Shown piece after piece: positions 37,816 to 47,278 of a DNA stretch of 64,000 nt. This DNA is from Desulforapulum autotrophicum HRM2 (GTDB lineage Bacteria > Desulfobacterota > Desulfobacteria > Desulfobacterales > Desulfobacteraceae). Positions within the stretch are counted from its first letter, which is position 1, and every line of letters starts with the position of its first letter. The notes beneath the pieces are model-generated. The model was not told the DNA's origin, ran no database searches, and saw only the letters and a program-made list of their open reading frames with translations. The position numbers and the translations under genes are program-made. The stretch covers positions 4,906,001 through 4,970,000 of the forward strand of contig NC_012108.1 of the NCBI RefSeq assembly GCF_000020365.1. The letters are read 5' to 3'.

Positions 37816-38430
37816 TCAGGGGATTACCCAGGATGCGTCTATCCGATCATCCTCCCAATGAAATTTCGCCCGAATGTGACCCGTCAATTTCAACAGCAGC
37901 CAGTCCATTTGATCGAATCGGCAGACAATGACGGCGAAATTTTTACGTGCCTCGGGATGGTCAAGCAGTTTGGGTGCTTTGTCACGGAGAAAACTCGACG
38001 GAGCCAAAGACGCTTTTCCCATGGGTGAACCAGGCGAGGTTCTGGAGCAGTAATTGATTCGGCTGGTCAGAGACACCTTTTTCCACTGGGATTCAGCTAT
38101 TTTATCGTTGGTATGAACCCTAGCAGTTCCTGAAAGACGCAGCTGTAACCACTTGTCAGGATGATAAAACAACCAACTCACATCAGGATTACCCTGGATC
38201 TGTGAAACCTTGGGAGATCGGGCATCACAATGACATATCAATGTCCGATCTTTATCCGAAAATCCCCTCAGGATAACAGTCCGTACGTCGGGCTTGTTGC
38301 CATCCATGGTGGCAAGGGCTGGTCGATAAAACGGATGCCTGAAATTTCGAACGCCTTTATGGAGGCTTTTCCAGCTCGAACTGAGAACATCGTCCAGTGT
38401 TGAGATCTTTTCCTTTTTTCCAAATATCAT
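37816..38430 (-). CDS. Pyridoxamine 5'-phosphate oxidase-family flavoprotein
   Basis: A 204-residue protein. The split-barrel FMN-binding N-terminal domain is clear: FRHPFYRPALATMDGNKPDVRTVILRGF, TLICHCDARSPKVSQIQGNP, SWLFYHPDKWLQLRLSGTARV. The C-terminal third contains CRFDQMDWLLLKLTGHIRAKFHWEDD, as in the Alr4036/PNPOx-like group rather than PdxH. It may reduce or bind flavin substrates. It stands alone, upstream of the 1371-aa gene on the opposite side of a short gap. Confidence 0.8.
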   Translation of the reverse strand: MIFGKKEKISTLDDVLSSSWKSLHKGVRNFRHPFYRPALATMDGNKPDVRTVILRGFSDKDRTLICHCDARSPKVSQIQGNPDVSWLFYHPDKWLQLRLSGTARVHTNDKIAESQWKKVSLTSRINYCSRTSPGSPMGKASLAPSSFLRDKAPKLLDHPEARKNFAVIVCRFDQMDWLLLKLTGHIRAKFHWEDDRIDASWVIP

Positions 38431-38607
38431 GTCAATTTACCATTCTGCTAAGAGCAATGCAGCATCGCCTGCCAGGAGCTTGTATACTCAATCATCTTTG
38501 TGATATTAAATTTAAAAATTCCGTTTGGATAGATCTCTTCACCGTCATCAACCCGGCCACCAGATTGAGTTATGCATTATGAGAATGAACTGCTTCAGCA
38601 TGGCGCT

Positions 38608-39075
38608 TTAAGCCAAGTGCGGCAATGACTTTAAGTTTGCGATGAATGTTGCATCACTGTTTACTTCTTCAATGCAAGCTTCAAGGGATGCAACCATTTC
38701 TTCAAGGTTGTGGAGATACTCAGTAACGTCAAACCACGTGGGTTTTATTTTATCATGGTCCCCGATCAGCCGATAAATGTTATGGGCATTGCGGGTTTGC
38801 CAGTCATCATGCATAGCCGCGAGGTACCGCAATTCAGAAGCGGAATAGCAAGCAGCATAAGCAAGTTCATCCAGTGCAAGGTTTTCGGCAGCGAGGTTCG
38901 AAGTGAATTTGAACTTTGACCATATGACCAAAACAATATTTTCAAGCATTTTTATCATGATTTCAGGTTGGCAGAAGAATACAAATTTGTCAATGATTTC
39001 AGATAGTACTATTAATTGCGAAGCACAATGGTTGTGTTTAAGATATTTTGTCCTATGCATTAAGTTCAAATACAA
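38608..39075 (-). pseudogene. Chimeric frame: transposase left end fused to an unrecognised sequence
   Basis: The first 60 or so residues (QLIVLSEIIDKFVFFCQPEIMIKMLENI and KFTSNLAAENLAL) match the leader and start of the transposase copy at 45549, down to AENLAL. After that the sequence is unrelated (DELAYAACYSASELRYLAAMHDDWQ and a helical, acidic remainder). It is a breakpoint product, possibly with the 3' end of another gene in frame. It overlaps the stop of the MazF-like gene. Confidence 0.55.
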
Positions 39076-39421
39076 CCCTTAAAGACTGGTTCATTTCCTG
39101 TACTTTGTCAATTGACAATCTCCCTCGAATTTTGACCAACCTAGGACGATGATCTATTGGACGTGTCTGCAAACAGTCTGCTACCGATTTTTTAGATAGA
39201 CCATTATCGGGTGAAGGATAAATTTCAACATTGGTTTTTATTCGAGCTTTTTTTGCACTCCATTCAGTAATTGGAACAACTTGGATAACAGGAATTCTTT
39301 CATTATAAATATCGTTAGTTACAACTACACATGGTCTAACTTTTCCAGTTTCTGAACTTTTTGTCGGATCAAGATTGACGTCAATAACCATACCTCTTTT
39401 CAGCACTGTCATTCTGGCCAT
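39053..39421 (-). CDS. MazF/PemK-family toxin, mRNA interferase
   Basis: A 122-residue toxin of the PemK/MazF fold: KRGMVIDVNLDPTKSSETGKVRPCVVVTND, VIQVVPITEWSAKKARIKTNV, and the C-terminal KKSVADCLQTRPIDHRP with the conserved C/R/D-type end. Family members cut RNA at short motifs. It starts inside the end of the antitoxin gene (13-bp overlap), the normal arrangement. Confidence 0.9.
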   Translation of the reverse strand: MARMTVLKRGMVIDVNLDPTKSSETGKVRPCVVVTNDIYNERIPVIQVVPITEWSAKKARIKTNVEIYPSPDNGLSKKSVADCLQTRPIDHRPRLVKIRGRLSIDKVQEMNQSLRVVFELNA

Positions 39422-39642
39422 CCATTTAATGCAGTCGCGGTCAATTCTTTTAAATCATCATCTTCAGAATAAATTTCAGAATATAACTCAGCGGATTCTC
39501 TTAAACTTTCAAGTTCCATTTCTTTCTTGAAAAGCTCTATAGCCTTACGAAGCATAGAGCTTTTATCCTTAAATCCATAGACTTTAAAATTATTCAAAAA
39601 CTGGGCTTGAGTTTCTTCAACGCTAAATTTTGCCTGCAACAT
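39409..39642 (-). CDS. Antitoxin of the MazEF-type pair
   Basis: A 77-residue protein with a ribbon-helix-helix-like N-terminal part (KFSVEETQAQFLNNFKVYGFKDKSSMLRKAIELFKKEMEL) and an acidic C-terminal tail (SAELYSEIYSEDDDLKELTATALNGWPE) that would bind the toxin. AGGAGG precedes the ATG. It lies directly upstream of the toxin gene and probably represses the pair's promoter. Confidence 0.85.
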   Translation of the reverse strand: MLQAKFSVEETQAQFLNNFKVYGFKDKSSMLRKAIELFKKEMELESLRESAELYSEIYSEDDDLKELTATALNGWPE

Positions 39643-39914
39643 ACGACCTCCTTTTAAGTACTCATCTTGGAGCTTTATTTACAGGCCTGTTATAGGGACC
39701 AATAAACCAAAAGTCAATGGACTGTTTTAGCAGATGGGGAAAGGTTAAAAAAGAATCTGCGGCCCGTCCGTCAGTATTTTTTTGTTGGGATTTTATGGTC
39801 CACGGAAGAGTCGAAGTTGATTTGCGGGATATGTCTGAATCCATGGACCACAAGTTTCTATAGGGATGTCATAAGTTGTGTCGCGAGTTTGTCACAAGTT
39901 GGTGGATTGCGATA
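39643..39914. other. Intergenic region, nothing recognised
   Basis: About 270 bp that would contain the promoter of the antitoxin-toxin pair. A short frame reading on the minus strand across 39662-39853 has no family features and is probably not a gene. Confidence 0.35.
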
Positions 39915-40239
39915 CTATGCAGGAGAAAATTTTTGACCGTGTGTATTTGAAAAATGGACTTTTACCTCCTTTTCAATTTTTTCCCCCACCTTACTTATAG
40001 TTATTTTCATGTTATAACGGAGCTGTAAGTTTAACCAAAATTCTGGTTCAATTCCAAAATATTTACCTAACCTCAGTGCTGTGTCCGCAGAAATTTCCCT
40101 TTTCCCATGAATGATTTGACTTATTCTGTTTGCCGGGACATTGATATCTTTTGCCAATTGGTTCTGACTAATGCCCATTGGCCTTAGAAACTCTTCAATA
40201 AGTACATCGCCTGGTGTTATTGGAGATAATTTTTTCCAT
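39915..40239 (-). pseudogene. HigA-type antitoxin with a one-base frameshift
   Basis: The HTH part is intact: EEFLRPMGISQNQLAKDINVPANRISQIIHGKREISADTALRLGKYFG and the PEFWLNLQLRYN tail, all typical of HigA/VapI antitoxins. The natural start ATG at 40239 (MEK) lies one frame off: the run of six A after ATGG must lose one A to give MEKLSPITPGDVLIEEFL in frame. A short product from the internal ATG at 40178 would lack part of the first helix. This may be a mutation, a sequencing artefact in a homopolymer, or a slippage site. Confidence 0.7.
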
Positions 40240-40243
40240 AGTT

Positions 40244-40290
40244 TTACCCCTTATGATAATCAACAATCTCTACATCATGGGCATTCTCTC
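40244..40290 (-). pseudogene. HigB-type toxin, C-terminal remnant
   Basis: Directly before the HigA start the minus strand reads NAHDVEIVDYHKG and then TAA at 40244. This is the end of a HigB/RelE-type toxin, as expected just upstream of higA. The N-terminal part of the toxin could not be found in any frame of the preceding 200 bp, so the toxin gene is lost. Confidence 0.65.
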
Positions 40291-40508
40291 ATACTTTTCC
40301 TGATAAAAAGCGTCTTCCTATCCTTTTTGACCGTTTTAAATGTTACGATATGTTATTGGAGAATGTTGAAAAACTAAAGGGCATTGGCTATGCTGATGTT
40401 TGCGGTAAATGCCTGGTGGGCGTACCATGTTCCCACAGGAATCCAGTCGCAATGAAAAAGAGGTGATTTTGTCCATTGGGCATTGAAAAGCCATTACTAC
40501 ACTTGAAA

Positions 40509-43500
40509 CTATTTTTTCTCCCCAGGTTTTGCAGGAACCGCTGTCCAAAAAAAGACTTTTTGTTTACCATTGCCCACATGACCGTGTATTTGATTCCCTT
40601 CAATTTTTCCTATTAATCGAGTTGATTTGGACATGCCCTGGGGATAACCGCTCGGGTACCATTTACCATCCAGCTTCTTGTAGGAATACATATTCCCATT
40701 GATCACTTGGGCTTCTAACTGGCCTGTCCCCGGGTTTAGGGCACCGAGAAATTCTCCACTGACAATCACTTTACCGGTCTTATCATCTTTGGTCATTTCC
40801 CGAGTGCAATGAAAATCACCCGCCACAGACGTTTTATCTGTTCCAATATTGATTTTTATTTTTCCATTAAATCCTTCTTTTTCCCCCATGGGGCCCTCAT
40901 AGTATAAACCGTCAGAGGCTGCCAGTTGTCTGGTTTTTTCAGCGGCTTTTTTCTCTATCCGAACTTCTTCTTTTTTTGCCCACTTTTGCTTTTGGATGTC
41001 ATTACTCATTTTAAAATGAATACTTGGCCTGGGCGTGTGAACTACAACTTTGGTATGGCCTGCCTGACCCATGACCAGCGGCTTACTATACGGTTTAAAA
41101 CCGCCTGTATCCGTGTCAAACTCAGCTTTTTCATAAGTGCCCCAAATGTAATCATTCTTATCATCCATGACATAATAGGCATGGGTGGCCTTTGTTGGGG
41201 TTTCCTTGTCCAGAGAGTAGAGAATAAAATTCTTAAACACCTTGCGCTCTTTAAATGGATGATATGCACTTTCGTAATCAAAAAAAGACTCGAGGATGAC
41301 TTCTTCAATCCGTTTGCCGTCAGTACTCATTTTGATCTGAACGGTTCCCCATTGTTTGTCTTTATTCCCTGTATTGGCAACCCAGTCGTAACTCACCTCC
41401 TTGGCAGCACCGGTTGTCATGGATATTCTGCCGTCCATATCGGTTTGTTTTGTCTTTCGAAGCTCCGGCCAAATGCCTTTTGAATAATCGACATCACCAC
41501 CCGCCACCACCACTTCTACCTTGTCAAATATTGGCCGGATAAAATCCTGGCTTAAAGCCATAAAAGGACCGGAAAGCCCTGCACCATGGATACCCACATC
41601 AACTTTAGCCGTCACGGGGTAGATTCCAGCATTCTTTAGATTTTCGGTGAGCCATATGTTGGGCTCGGCACCTGGCTTTCCGGGGATATCAAAGTTATAA
41701 GCAATCGTTACTTTGCCCGGGACACCTGAGATTTCCTGAATCAGTTTTTCCATGGACCGGATCACATTCAAATAATTACCTTGAGGGTTGTCTATGGAGA
41801 ATTGTACAAGCACGGATTCCCCTTCACTAGGCAGTTCAATGGGTGAAGGCTCCTTGTTTAAGGTCAGTGGTGATGTTTTTAAAAATTCAAGATAGGTCAT
41901 GTACTGTTTTAATATCTGCTCAAGTCTGGCCGCCCGTATCTGGATTTCTTTTTCAGCAGCCTCAGCTTCGGCCTTGGCCGCGGCCTCATCCGCATTTAAT
42001 TTGGCACGGGTTTGTTTAAACAATTCACGCAACGGTGCAGTATCATTTTCTTCATATTTGTCGATGACCTCCAGAGCTTTTCTGGACGGCACGCCGGCAC
42101 CCACTAGTTTTTGAAAAATGGTGGACCGACTCGATGCTGTCTGCTCTTTTGCATAGGCATCCAGATGCGCCTCTTTAAGCTCTCCTTCAGCCCAGGCTTC
42201 CACCATACGGCCCGGTGCTTTTATGGAATAGGTGGCACTGTCATAAATTCCTTTGCCTATTCCTTCCCCTGTGTTTTTTGTTCTTTTCCATAAGGTATCA
42301 TCTGCTTCATAGGTTTCAGTTACCAGATGTGGGGATTCAAAGGCTTTGCCTTCAGCCCTCAAGATACCGGCTTTTCTCTCAAGGATGGTCAGATCGCCGG
42401 ATAACATGGCATTAGACACATAGGTTTTGGCCTCCTGACCGGACATCCCTGTTTTTCTGAGTTGAATTTCCCACTGGCTCAAGTAGGCCGTCATATTGTT
42501 CTGGTTTGCCTTTTGGATATCTTTTCTCGTGGCAAGATAGTCATCAGAGGTATTGTAAATATGCTTGCCTGTGCCAATGGCCCCCTGAGTGACGTATTGA
42601 TCCACAATGACAACAGCGGCTCCACCCAGAGACTGCCTGCCCTCCATATAGTCTTCCACGGTCTGGCAGGTTTGGCCGATATCGGCTATCTGCATGACTG
42701 CGCCAAATGTCTTGGCCGCCTTTTGCTTGACCGAAGCTGGCCGGGACAGTTCAATCTCTTTGATTTCGACATCTATCGTTTCTGGTGTGATTTTTTTGGG
42801 GCTGGGTGAGATCTCTTTGACCACCGCCTGTGTCTTTTGGATTTTCTTTGAGGATAAAAACGCTTCGTTGGCAGCCTTTGTCTGCTTCATTTTAGTGACA
42901 GTGTCAACGATTTCCGCTTCGATTTGCAGGCGGACTGGGTCACCAGGGGCTTTGGCGGCAGCCTTGGCCCTTAAATCCACAATATCTTTTTTGGTCTGGC
43001 GCAAGGTTACCTGTTCTGTTGCAGCAAAAACATCTTCGCTGGCTCTTCTCATCCGTTCTGCCTGATGGGCATCTGTGATGGAAAGCGTTCCTTCTTTGAC
43101 CGCCTGTAGTTTTTTCTTGAATTCCACAGGATTGTCTTTTATACTGTTCTGTTTTAGAATTTGTTCTAAAGCGTCATCGTTGACCCGCCCCATGTCCAAG
43201 GTTTTTTTTGTCCCCTTTGCCATACCCTGCATCTTCCCGGGCTCTTTGATCAGAGAATCGCCATCTGCAGCCAGGCCTTTGGATGCTTTTTTCCTATGAT
43301 CCTGCACCTCAACATACTCAGTGCCCACCTGCTGTTTAACAAGTTTACCGTCTGATCTGGTTTTCATGGATTCTGAAACATAGGTCTCCGGATTTCTGGC
43401 ATCTATCTCCACCTGAATCTGATGGTATTGGGTACCCGCTTTGGCCTGCATACCCGATTTGTTAATGGTCAAATCAAAATCACCTTTAATTTCCAGGGTA

Positions 43501-44042
43501 CCCGCCTTTGAATTCACCTCGACAATGGATTTTTTACTGGGATCTGGATTGTATAATCCCATCTCCTGAAGCACGTCTTCAACTTTTTGGGTGGTATTTG
43601 AGCCACCCCCCATATCCCTGTCTCCTGCCATACCCCTGTATCCCTTTTCTCCGAATTTTGTACCGGCCGTGTCATTGAGTTGTCCTGAAACCTGTCCCTT
43701 GCTGTTTTTAACCCTGGCATTGGTTTCTTTAATCAGCACTTCCTGGATGTCATTTCTCTGGCCTGCAAGATCATGACTTCGTTTAGTATGGCGGGCCATT
43801 TCTTCATTGAAAAGGATTACTTTCTTTTGATCAGAGGCTTTCATAGCCTTGATTCTATGCCATCTTTTTTGATGAAATTTGGATTCGGCCTGCCACTGGG
43901 TACTGATGCTGACATATCTGATTCCTTGAATCATCAGCTCATTTTTTGAATAAAGAACACCTGCATGACAAGGATTTGCGATGAACAAGAAAATAAAAAA
44001 GATAAGTATAGGGATTTGTGCGGTTCGGACATGTCTGAACAT
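40509..44042 (-). CDS. Very large secreted protein, 1177 aa, function unknown
   Basis: I do not recognise this gene. A signal peptide is clear (QIPILIFFIFLFIANPCHA, cleavage after residue 28). Charged helical regions then alternate (SKFHQKRWHRIKAMKASDQKKV, KEISPSPKKITPETIDVEIKEI, KLNADEAAAKAEAEAAEKEIQ), with a moderately hydrophobic stretch near 485-510 (GGAAVVIVDQYVTQGAIGTG). The C-terminal 400 residues look beta-rich, with a last block (LYYEGPMGEKEGFNGKIKINI) resembling a small binding or barrel domain. No toxin or enzyme motif is visible. It stands alone in an accessory region. Its stop lies 70 bp before a decayed toxin-antitoxin locus. Confidence 0.7.
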   Translation of the reverse strand: MFRHVRTAQIPILIFFIFLFIANPCHAGVLYSKNELMIQGIRYVSISTQWQAESKFHQKRWHRIKAMKASDQKKVILFNEEMARHTKRSHDLAGQRNDIQEVLIKETNARVKNSKGQVSGQLNDTAGTKFGEKGYRGMAGDRDMGGGSNTTQKVEDVLQEMGLYNPDPSKKSIVEVNSKAGTLEIKGDFDLTINKSGMQAKAGTQYHQIQVEIDARNPETYVSESMKTRSDGKLVKQQVGTEYVEVQDHRKKASKGLAADGDSLIKEPGKMQGMAKGTKKTLDMGRVNDDALEQILKQNSIKDNPVEFKKKLQAVKEGTLSITDAHQAERMRRASEDVFAATEQVTLRQTKKDIVDLRAKAAAKAPGDPVRLQIEAEIVDTVTKMKQTKAANEAFLSSKKIQKTQAVVKEISPSPKKITPETIDVEIKEIELSRPASVKQKAAKTFGAVMQIADIGQTCQTVEDYMEGRQSLGGAAVVIVDQYVTQGAIGTGKHIYNTSDDYLATRKDIQKANQNNMTAYLSQWEIQLRKTGMSGQEAKTYVSNAMLSGDLTILERKAGILRAEGKAFESPHLVTETYEADDTLWKRTKNTGEGIGKGIYDSATYSIKAPGRMVEAWAEGELKEAHLDAYAKEQTASSRSTIFQKLVGAGVPSRKALEVIDKYEENDTAPLRELFKQTRAKLNADEAAAKAEAEAAEKEIQIRAARLEQILKQYMTYLEFLKTSPLTLNKEPSPIELPSEGESVLVQFSIDNPQGNYLNVIRSMEKLIQEISGVPGKVTIAYNFDIPGKPGAEPNIWLTENLKNAGIYPVTAKVDVGIHGAGLSGPFMALSQDFIRPIFDKVEVVVAGGDVDYSKGIWPELRKTKQTDMDGRISMTTGAAKEVSYDWVANTGNKDKQWGTVQIKMSTDGKRIEEVILESFFDYESAYHPFKERKVFKNFILYSLDKETPTKATHAYYVMDDKNDYIWGTYEKAEFDTDTGGFKPYSKPLVMGQAGHTKVVVHTPRPSIHFKMSNDIQKQKWAKKEEVRIEKKAAEKTRQLAASDGLYYEGPMGEKEGFNGKIKINIGTDKTSVAGDFHCTREMTKDDKTGKVIVSGEFLGALNPGTGQLEAQVINGNMYSYKKLDGKWYPSGYPQGMSKSTRLIGKIEGNQIHGHVGNGKQKVFFWTAVPAKPGEKK

Positions 44043-44455
44043 GAAATCAATCTCCTTTAGTCAAATTCTGTTGGAACACGTGCAATATTCCGTCGTGACG
44101 TTAGGTCAGATATCAACCAGAAAAAAAGGGTTTTAAGGTGTCAATTTATTTCTTAGTCAATATGAACAAAAGTGATCATATTCATGTCACCATCTTAGGA
44201 TGCTTCTTTTGTAGTATCGTCACCAGCGTAATAGAGTAGATAAAAGGGTTGTTTCTGTCAATATATCTATGGGAAAGCTTAAAAAAACGATTCTATCTCT
44301 GAAAGATATGGATAAACATCGAACAACCACATATGGCATGGGTTTGTCTTTGATCCACTGGTGGTGTTTTTATGATCATTTTTAGTTCTGCTGACAGGGC
44401 TGATTTTATAGTATTCCTTTTAAAAAAAATTTATCAGACTGATACAAAGAAAGTT
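44043..44455. other. Intergenic region, nothing recognised
   Basis: About 410 bp upstream of the 1177-aa gene. AT-rich, no gene or repeat of the kinds seen elsewhere in the window. It would contain the promoter of the large gene. Confidence 0.4.
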
Positions 44456-44806
44456 TTATAGGTTCTCCGGGACTTCTTCAGATAGATTCAAGCGTTGGCG
44501 TATTTTTTCATAGGATACAAACCGGCCCTGTCTGGCAGACGGTGTTAAAAATAATACCCGTTTTCGTTCCAGCAGTTGTGGGTGAAGATCCTCTGACATG
44601 GCAACCACCCCTTCTAAAATGATCTTTTGAAGAAAAAATTCCTGAAGGGTTCTTTCCCGTATGTTTGCAGCAAAGGGGAGAAAAAAAAGTTTTCCAGCAC
44701 GATGCCGTAAAGGGTGGAGGTGAGGGCCACGGGGATGGTGGCCATGATGATGGTGGAGTCCCCTTGTCCTGCCAGCATCCCGATGAGTCCCGATCCCGCA
44801 TCAAAT
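44456..44806 (-). pseudogene. MotA-like flagellar stator protein, 3' fragment with frameshift
   Basis: The minus strand contains GLIGMLAGQGDSTIIMATIPVALTSTLYGIVLENFFFSPL, the third/fourth membrane-helix region of MotA/TolQ-type proton channels. After a frameshift it continues with ANIRERTLQEFFLQKIILEG and VVAMSEDLHPQLLERKRV, and stops at 44456. The 5' two-thirds are missing: the sequence is joined near 44806 to a transposase fragment. It indicates that a flagellar or related stator gene was rearranged here. Confidence 0.75.
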
Positions 44807-45549
44807 ATTTCGGTGCCGTATCCCAGGGGAAGGCTTCCACGATCTGTTGGGTTGTCCATTCGGCCGTCGGATTTGAGGTTATACTGAAATGTACGACTTT
44901 GCGGCGGCTGTGGCTGAGGATCACCAGGACGAACAAAACTTTAAAGGAGATTGTCGGAACAGAGAAAAAGTCAATCGAACACTTGTTGGAATGATTTTTC
45001 AGGAAAGTCCGCCAGGTCTGGGACGGCTTTGAATTCGGCCGACGTCGGGGCATCCGGTTCGATACGGTTCGTTCGGAGACCTCAAACCCCAACCTGAGCA
45101 ATTCCCCATGAATCCTGGGCGCACCCCAATTTGAATTGGCTGTAGCCATCCTTCTGACCAGATCACGGATTTCACGACTGACCTGAGGCCTTCCCGGGCC
45201 GGTGGATTTGAATTTCCAGAAAAGTTTGAAACCCTTTCGATGCCAGCAGATAACAGTATCCGACTTTACAATGATGAGAGATTTGCGCCAAGGAGTCCAA
45301 ATTTGGGAAAGCAACACCCAGAAAAGCCGATCTGCCCTTCGAATTTTAGGCCGCTTGTTTGTCCATTTCATTACGGCCAGTTGTTGGCGAAGCACAAGGT
45401 TTTCAGCAGCAAGATTCGAAGTGACTTTGAACTTTGACCATATGAACGAAACAAGATTTCCAAGCATTTTAATCATGGTTTCAGGTTGACAGAAGAATGC
45501 AAATTTGTCAATGATTTCAGAGAGTACGATCAATTGCGAAGGACAGGTT
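44807..45549 (-). pseudogene. rve-type transposase, 5' two-thirds
   Basis: The longest of four decayed copies. From the terminus TGTCCTTCGCA (about 45549) it runs through a leader and a frame with AAENLVLRQQLAVMKWTNKRP, GPGRPQVSREIRDLVRRM, NWGAPRIHGELLRLGFEVSERTV, SIDFFSVPTISFKVLFVL and a catalytic PTAEWTTQQIVEAFPWDTAP and LMRDRD. It ends at the junction with the MotA fragment, so the last catalytic glutamate part is lost. It belongs to the rve-domain transposases; the exact IS family is uncertain. It also truncates hutD. Confidence 0.8.
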
Positions 45550-45617
45550 CCCTGGCCGTTTTTCCAGGGGATTTCCCTGAATTTTTCCGGCGAAATTATC
45601 TGATATACCAAGGCCAT
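45550..45617 (-). pseudogene. hutD: HutD, N-terminal stub
   Basis: The ATG at 45617 starts MALVYQIISPEKFREIPWKNGQGT, the N-terminus of HutD/Ves-family proteins with the usual WKNG motif. It is cut after about 23 residues by the transposase terminus TGTCCTTCGCA. HutD is an accessory protein of histidine-utilisation operons, and its position 18 bp after the FTCD gene fits that. The product would be non-functional. Confidence 0.75.
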
Positions 45618-45634
45618 TGAAGGATTCTCACAGG

Positions 45635-47251
45635 TTAAATACTTTCCAGGATGTCCAGCACCTTGGCGCACATTTGTCTGGAGCGGTTTTCAATGGCCAT
45701 GGTTTCCGCCATGGTTTCCGCCTTGAAGGTTTCGTCTTTGATATCTTTCATGTTGATAAGGACATTTTGATAGGCCCCCCAAATTCCGGTTTCAAGGGCT
45801 TTTGCCCCCACCTGAACATCTGATTTGGATGCGGGATTTCCATATTTTGCCACCTCACACAGGGTATCCCATGCCGTATCCCCCAGACGCATGGTGGCCA
45901 AAGGAATCTGAATGGCGGTCTTAAGGCCGGCCTGCATCTTTGCCAGGCGGGCCTTTTTTTCGGCCTCAGTGCCCTTTGGCAGCCTCAGGCCTTCCATGTA
46001 TTCGTTAAACGCAGAGGTGTCTGCATCAATCATGGGGATCAGCGCCCGGGTCAATTCATGGAGAATCGGGATACTCTTCTGCATCTGGGGTTCCACAGAT
46101 TCAAATTTTCTCACGCCCTGGGTGAGCTTGGCCACCATGGAACCAAGTGCTGTGCCGATGGCTGCCATGGCCGCAGAGGCAGATCCGCCTCCGGGAGCCG
46201 ATGTCCGGGCGGAAATTTCTTCGATAAATCCCCGCAGGCTCATGGAGGCCAGGGGTTCTTCCGGGGGTTCGGCCACAATATACTCGATGATCTTGTCCTC
46301 GGGGATGAACGGTGCCACGGAATTGAGCCCCAGCCGTTCGACGGCAAGGCGGACCTTGTGGGCTTCTTCGTAAATGAACAGCCCCTCTTTTTCAATATAG
46401 TACTCTGCCGCCATGATAAGGGATTCCAGCGGGACGATGCCCACGATTTCGGAACCGGCCACGGCAAGGTTCAGTTGGGCAGCTTCCCTCTTGACCTCTT
46501 CAAACAGCAGATGAATCGGGGTCACATGATAATTGTTCAGGTTGACGGTGACCTGGGCCATATTATATTCATCCACAAACCAGCCCATTCCCTTCACATC
46601 CTTGAGTTTACCGGGCTGATCACTTCCCCTGCCGGCTTCTCGCAGGTTCAGGGCAATTCGATGGGCCTGGTTGGCGCTGCCCAGAATATTTACATTATAG
46701 GCAATGAGAAACATCCGGGCCCCCGTGGCCGTAGCACCCCAGGAGGGCACAAATTTTGCGGGGCCAAAATCCGGTTTCCATCTGGGATCTTTCAGCCGGT
46801 CTTCCAGGGCCTCGTACTCTCCCTTCCGTACATCGGGAAGCTTGCGCCGGTATTCCTGGTCAGCTGCTTCTTCATAAAGGAAAAAAGGAACACCCAGTTC
46901 CTCGGCCGCCAGTTGGGCAAACTGCCTGGAAACTTCTACGCATTCTTCCATGGTGACATTGGCCACCGGGATAAAAGGGCAGACATCCATGGCCCCGAAT
47001 CGCGGGTGCTCTCCTTTGTGAAGGGCCATGTTAATTTTTTTTCTGGCCACCCGGGCTGCGGCCAGGGCCCCTTGGATAACGGTTTCAGTATCCCCCACAA
47101 AGGTGTAGACCGTCCGGTGGGTGGATTGGCCGGAATCCACATCCAGAAGGGTACACCCTTCTGTCCCACGAATGGCTTCGGCAATGGCATTTATCACATT
47201 TTTATCGCGTCCCTCTGAGAAATTGGGCACACACTCGATTATTTTTTTCAT
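45635..47251 (-). CDS. Glutamate formiminotransferase-cyclodeaminase (FTCD)
   Basis: A 538-residue bifunctional enzyme. The N-terminal formiminotransferase domain (to about residue 330) starts KKIIECVPNFSEGRD and has the catalytic His in KGEHPRFGAMDVCPF (His82) and the WKPDFGP and GATATGARMFLIAYNVNI blocks. The C-terminal cyclodeaminase domain (from about 345) has SAPGGGSASAAMAAIGTALGSMVAKLT. It transfers the formimino group of formiminoglutamate, the product of HutI, to tetrahydrofolate and then forms methenyl-THF. GGAAAGGAAAA precedes the ATG. It lies downstream of the decayed HutI remnant. Confidence 0.93.
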   Translation of the reverse strand: MKKIIECVPNFSEGRDKNVINAIAEAIRGTEGCTLLDVDSGQSTHRTVYTFVGDTETVIQGALAAARVARKKINMALHKGEHPRFGAMDVCPFIPVANVTMEECVEVSRQFAQLAAEELGVPFFLYEEAADQEYRRKLPDVRKGEYEALEDRLKDPRWKPDFGPAKFVPSWGATATGARMFLIAYNVNILGSANQAHRIALNLREAGRGSDQPGKLKDVKGMGWFVDEYNMAQVTVNLNNYHVTPIHLLFEEVKREAAQLNLAVAGSEIVGIVPLESLIMAAEYYIEKEGLFIYEEAHKVRLAVERLGLNSVAPFIPEDKIIEYIVAEPPEEPLASMSLRGFIEEISARTSAPGGGSASAAMAAIGTALGSMVAKLTQGVRKFESVEPQMQKSIPILHELTRALIPMIDADTSAFNEYMEGLRLPKGTEAEKKARLAKMQAGLKTAIQIPLATMRLGDTAWDTLCEVAKYGNPASKSDVQVGAKALETGIWGAYQNVLINMKDIKDETFKAETMAETMAIENRSRQMCAKVLDILESI

Positions 47252-47278
47252 TTTTTCCTTTCCACTGTGGGGCTGCGG

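Noticed and set aside
44508-45671. A single 387-codon gene
   Set aside because: The frame is a chance fusion of three things: the HutD start, a transposase fragment and out-of-frame MotA sequence.
46058-47218. A 386-codon plus-strand frame opposite the FTCD gene
   Set aside because: It is a shadow of the FTCD coding strand, rich in His, Gly and Phe as expected from antisense codons in GC-rich genes.
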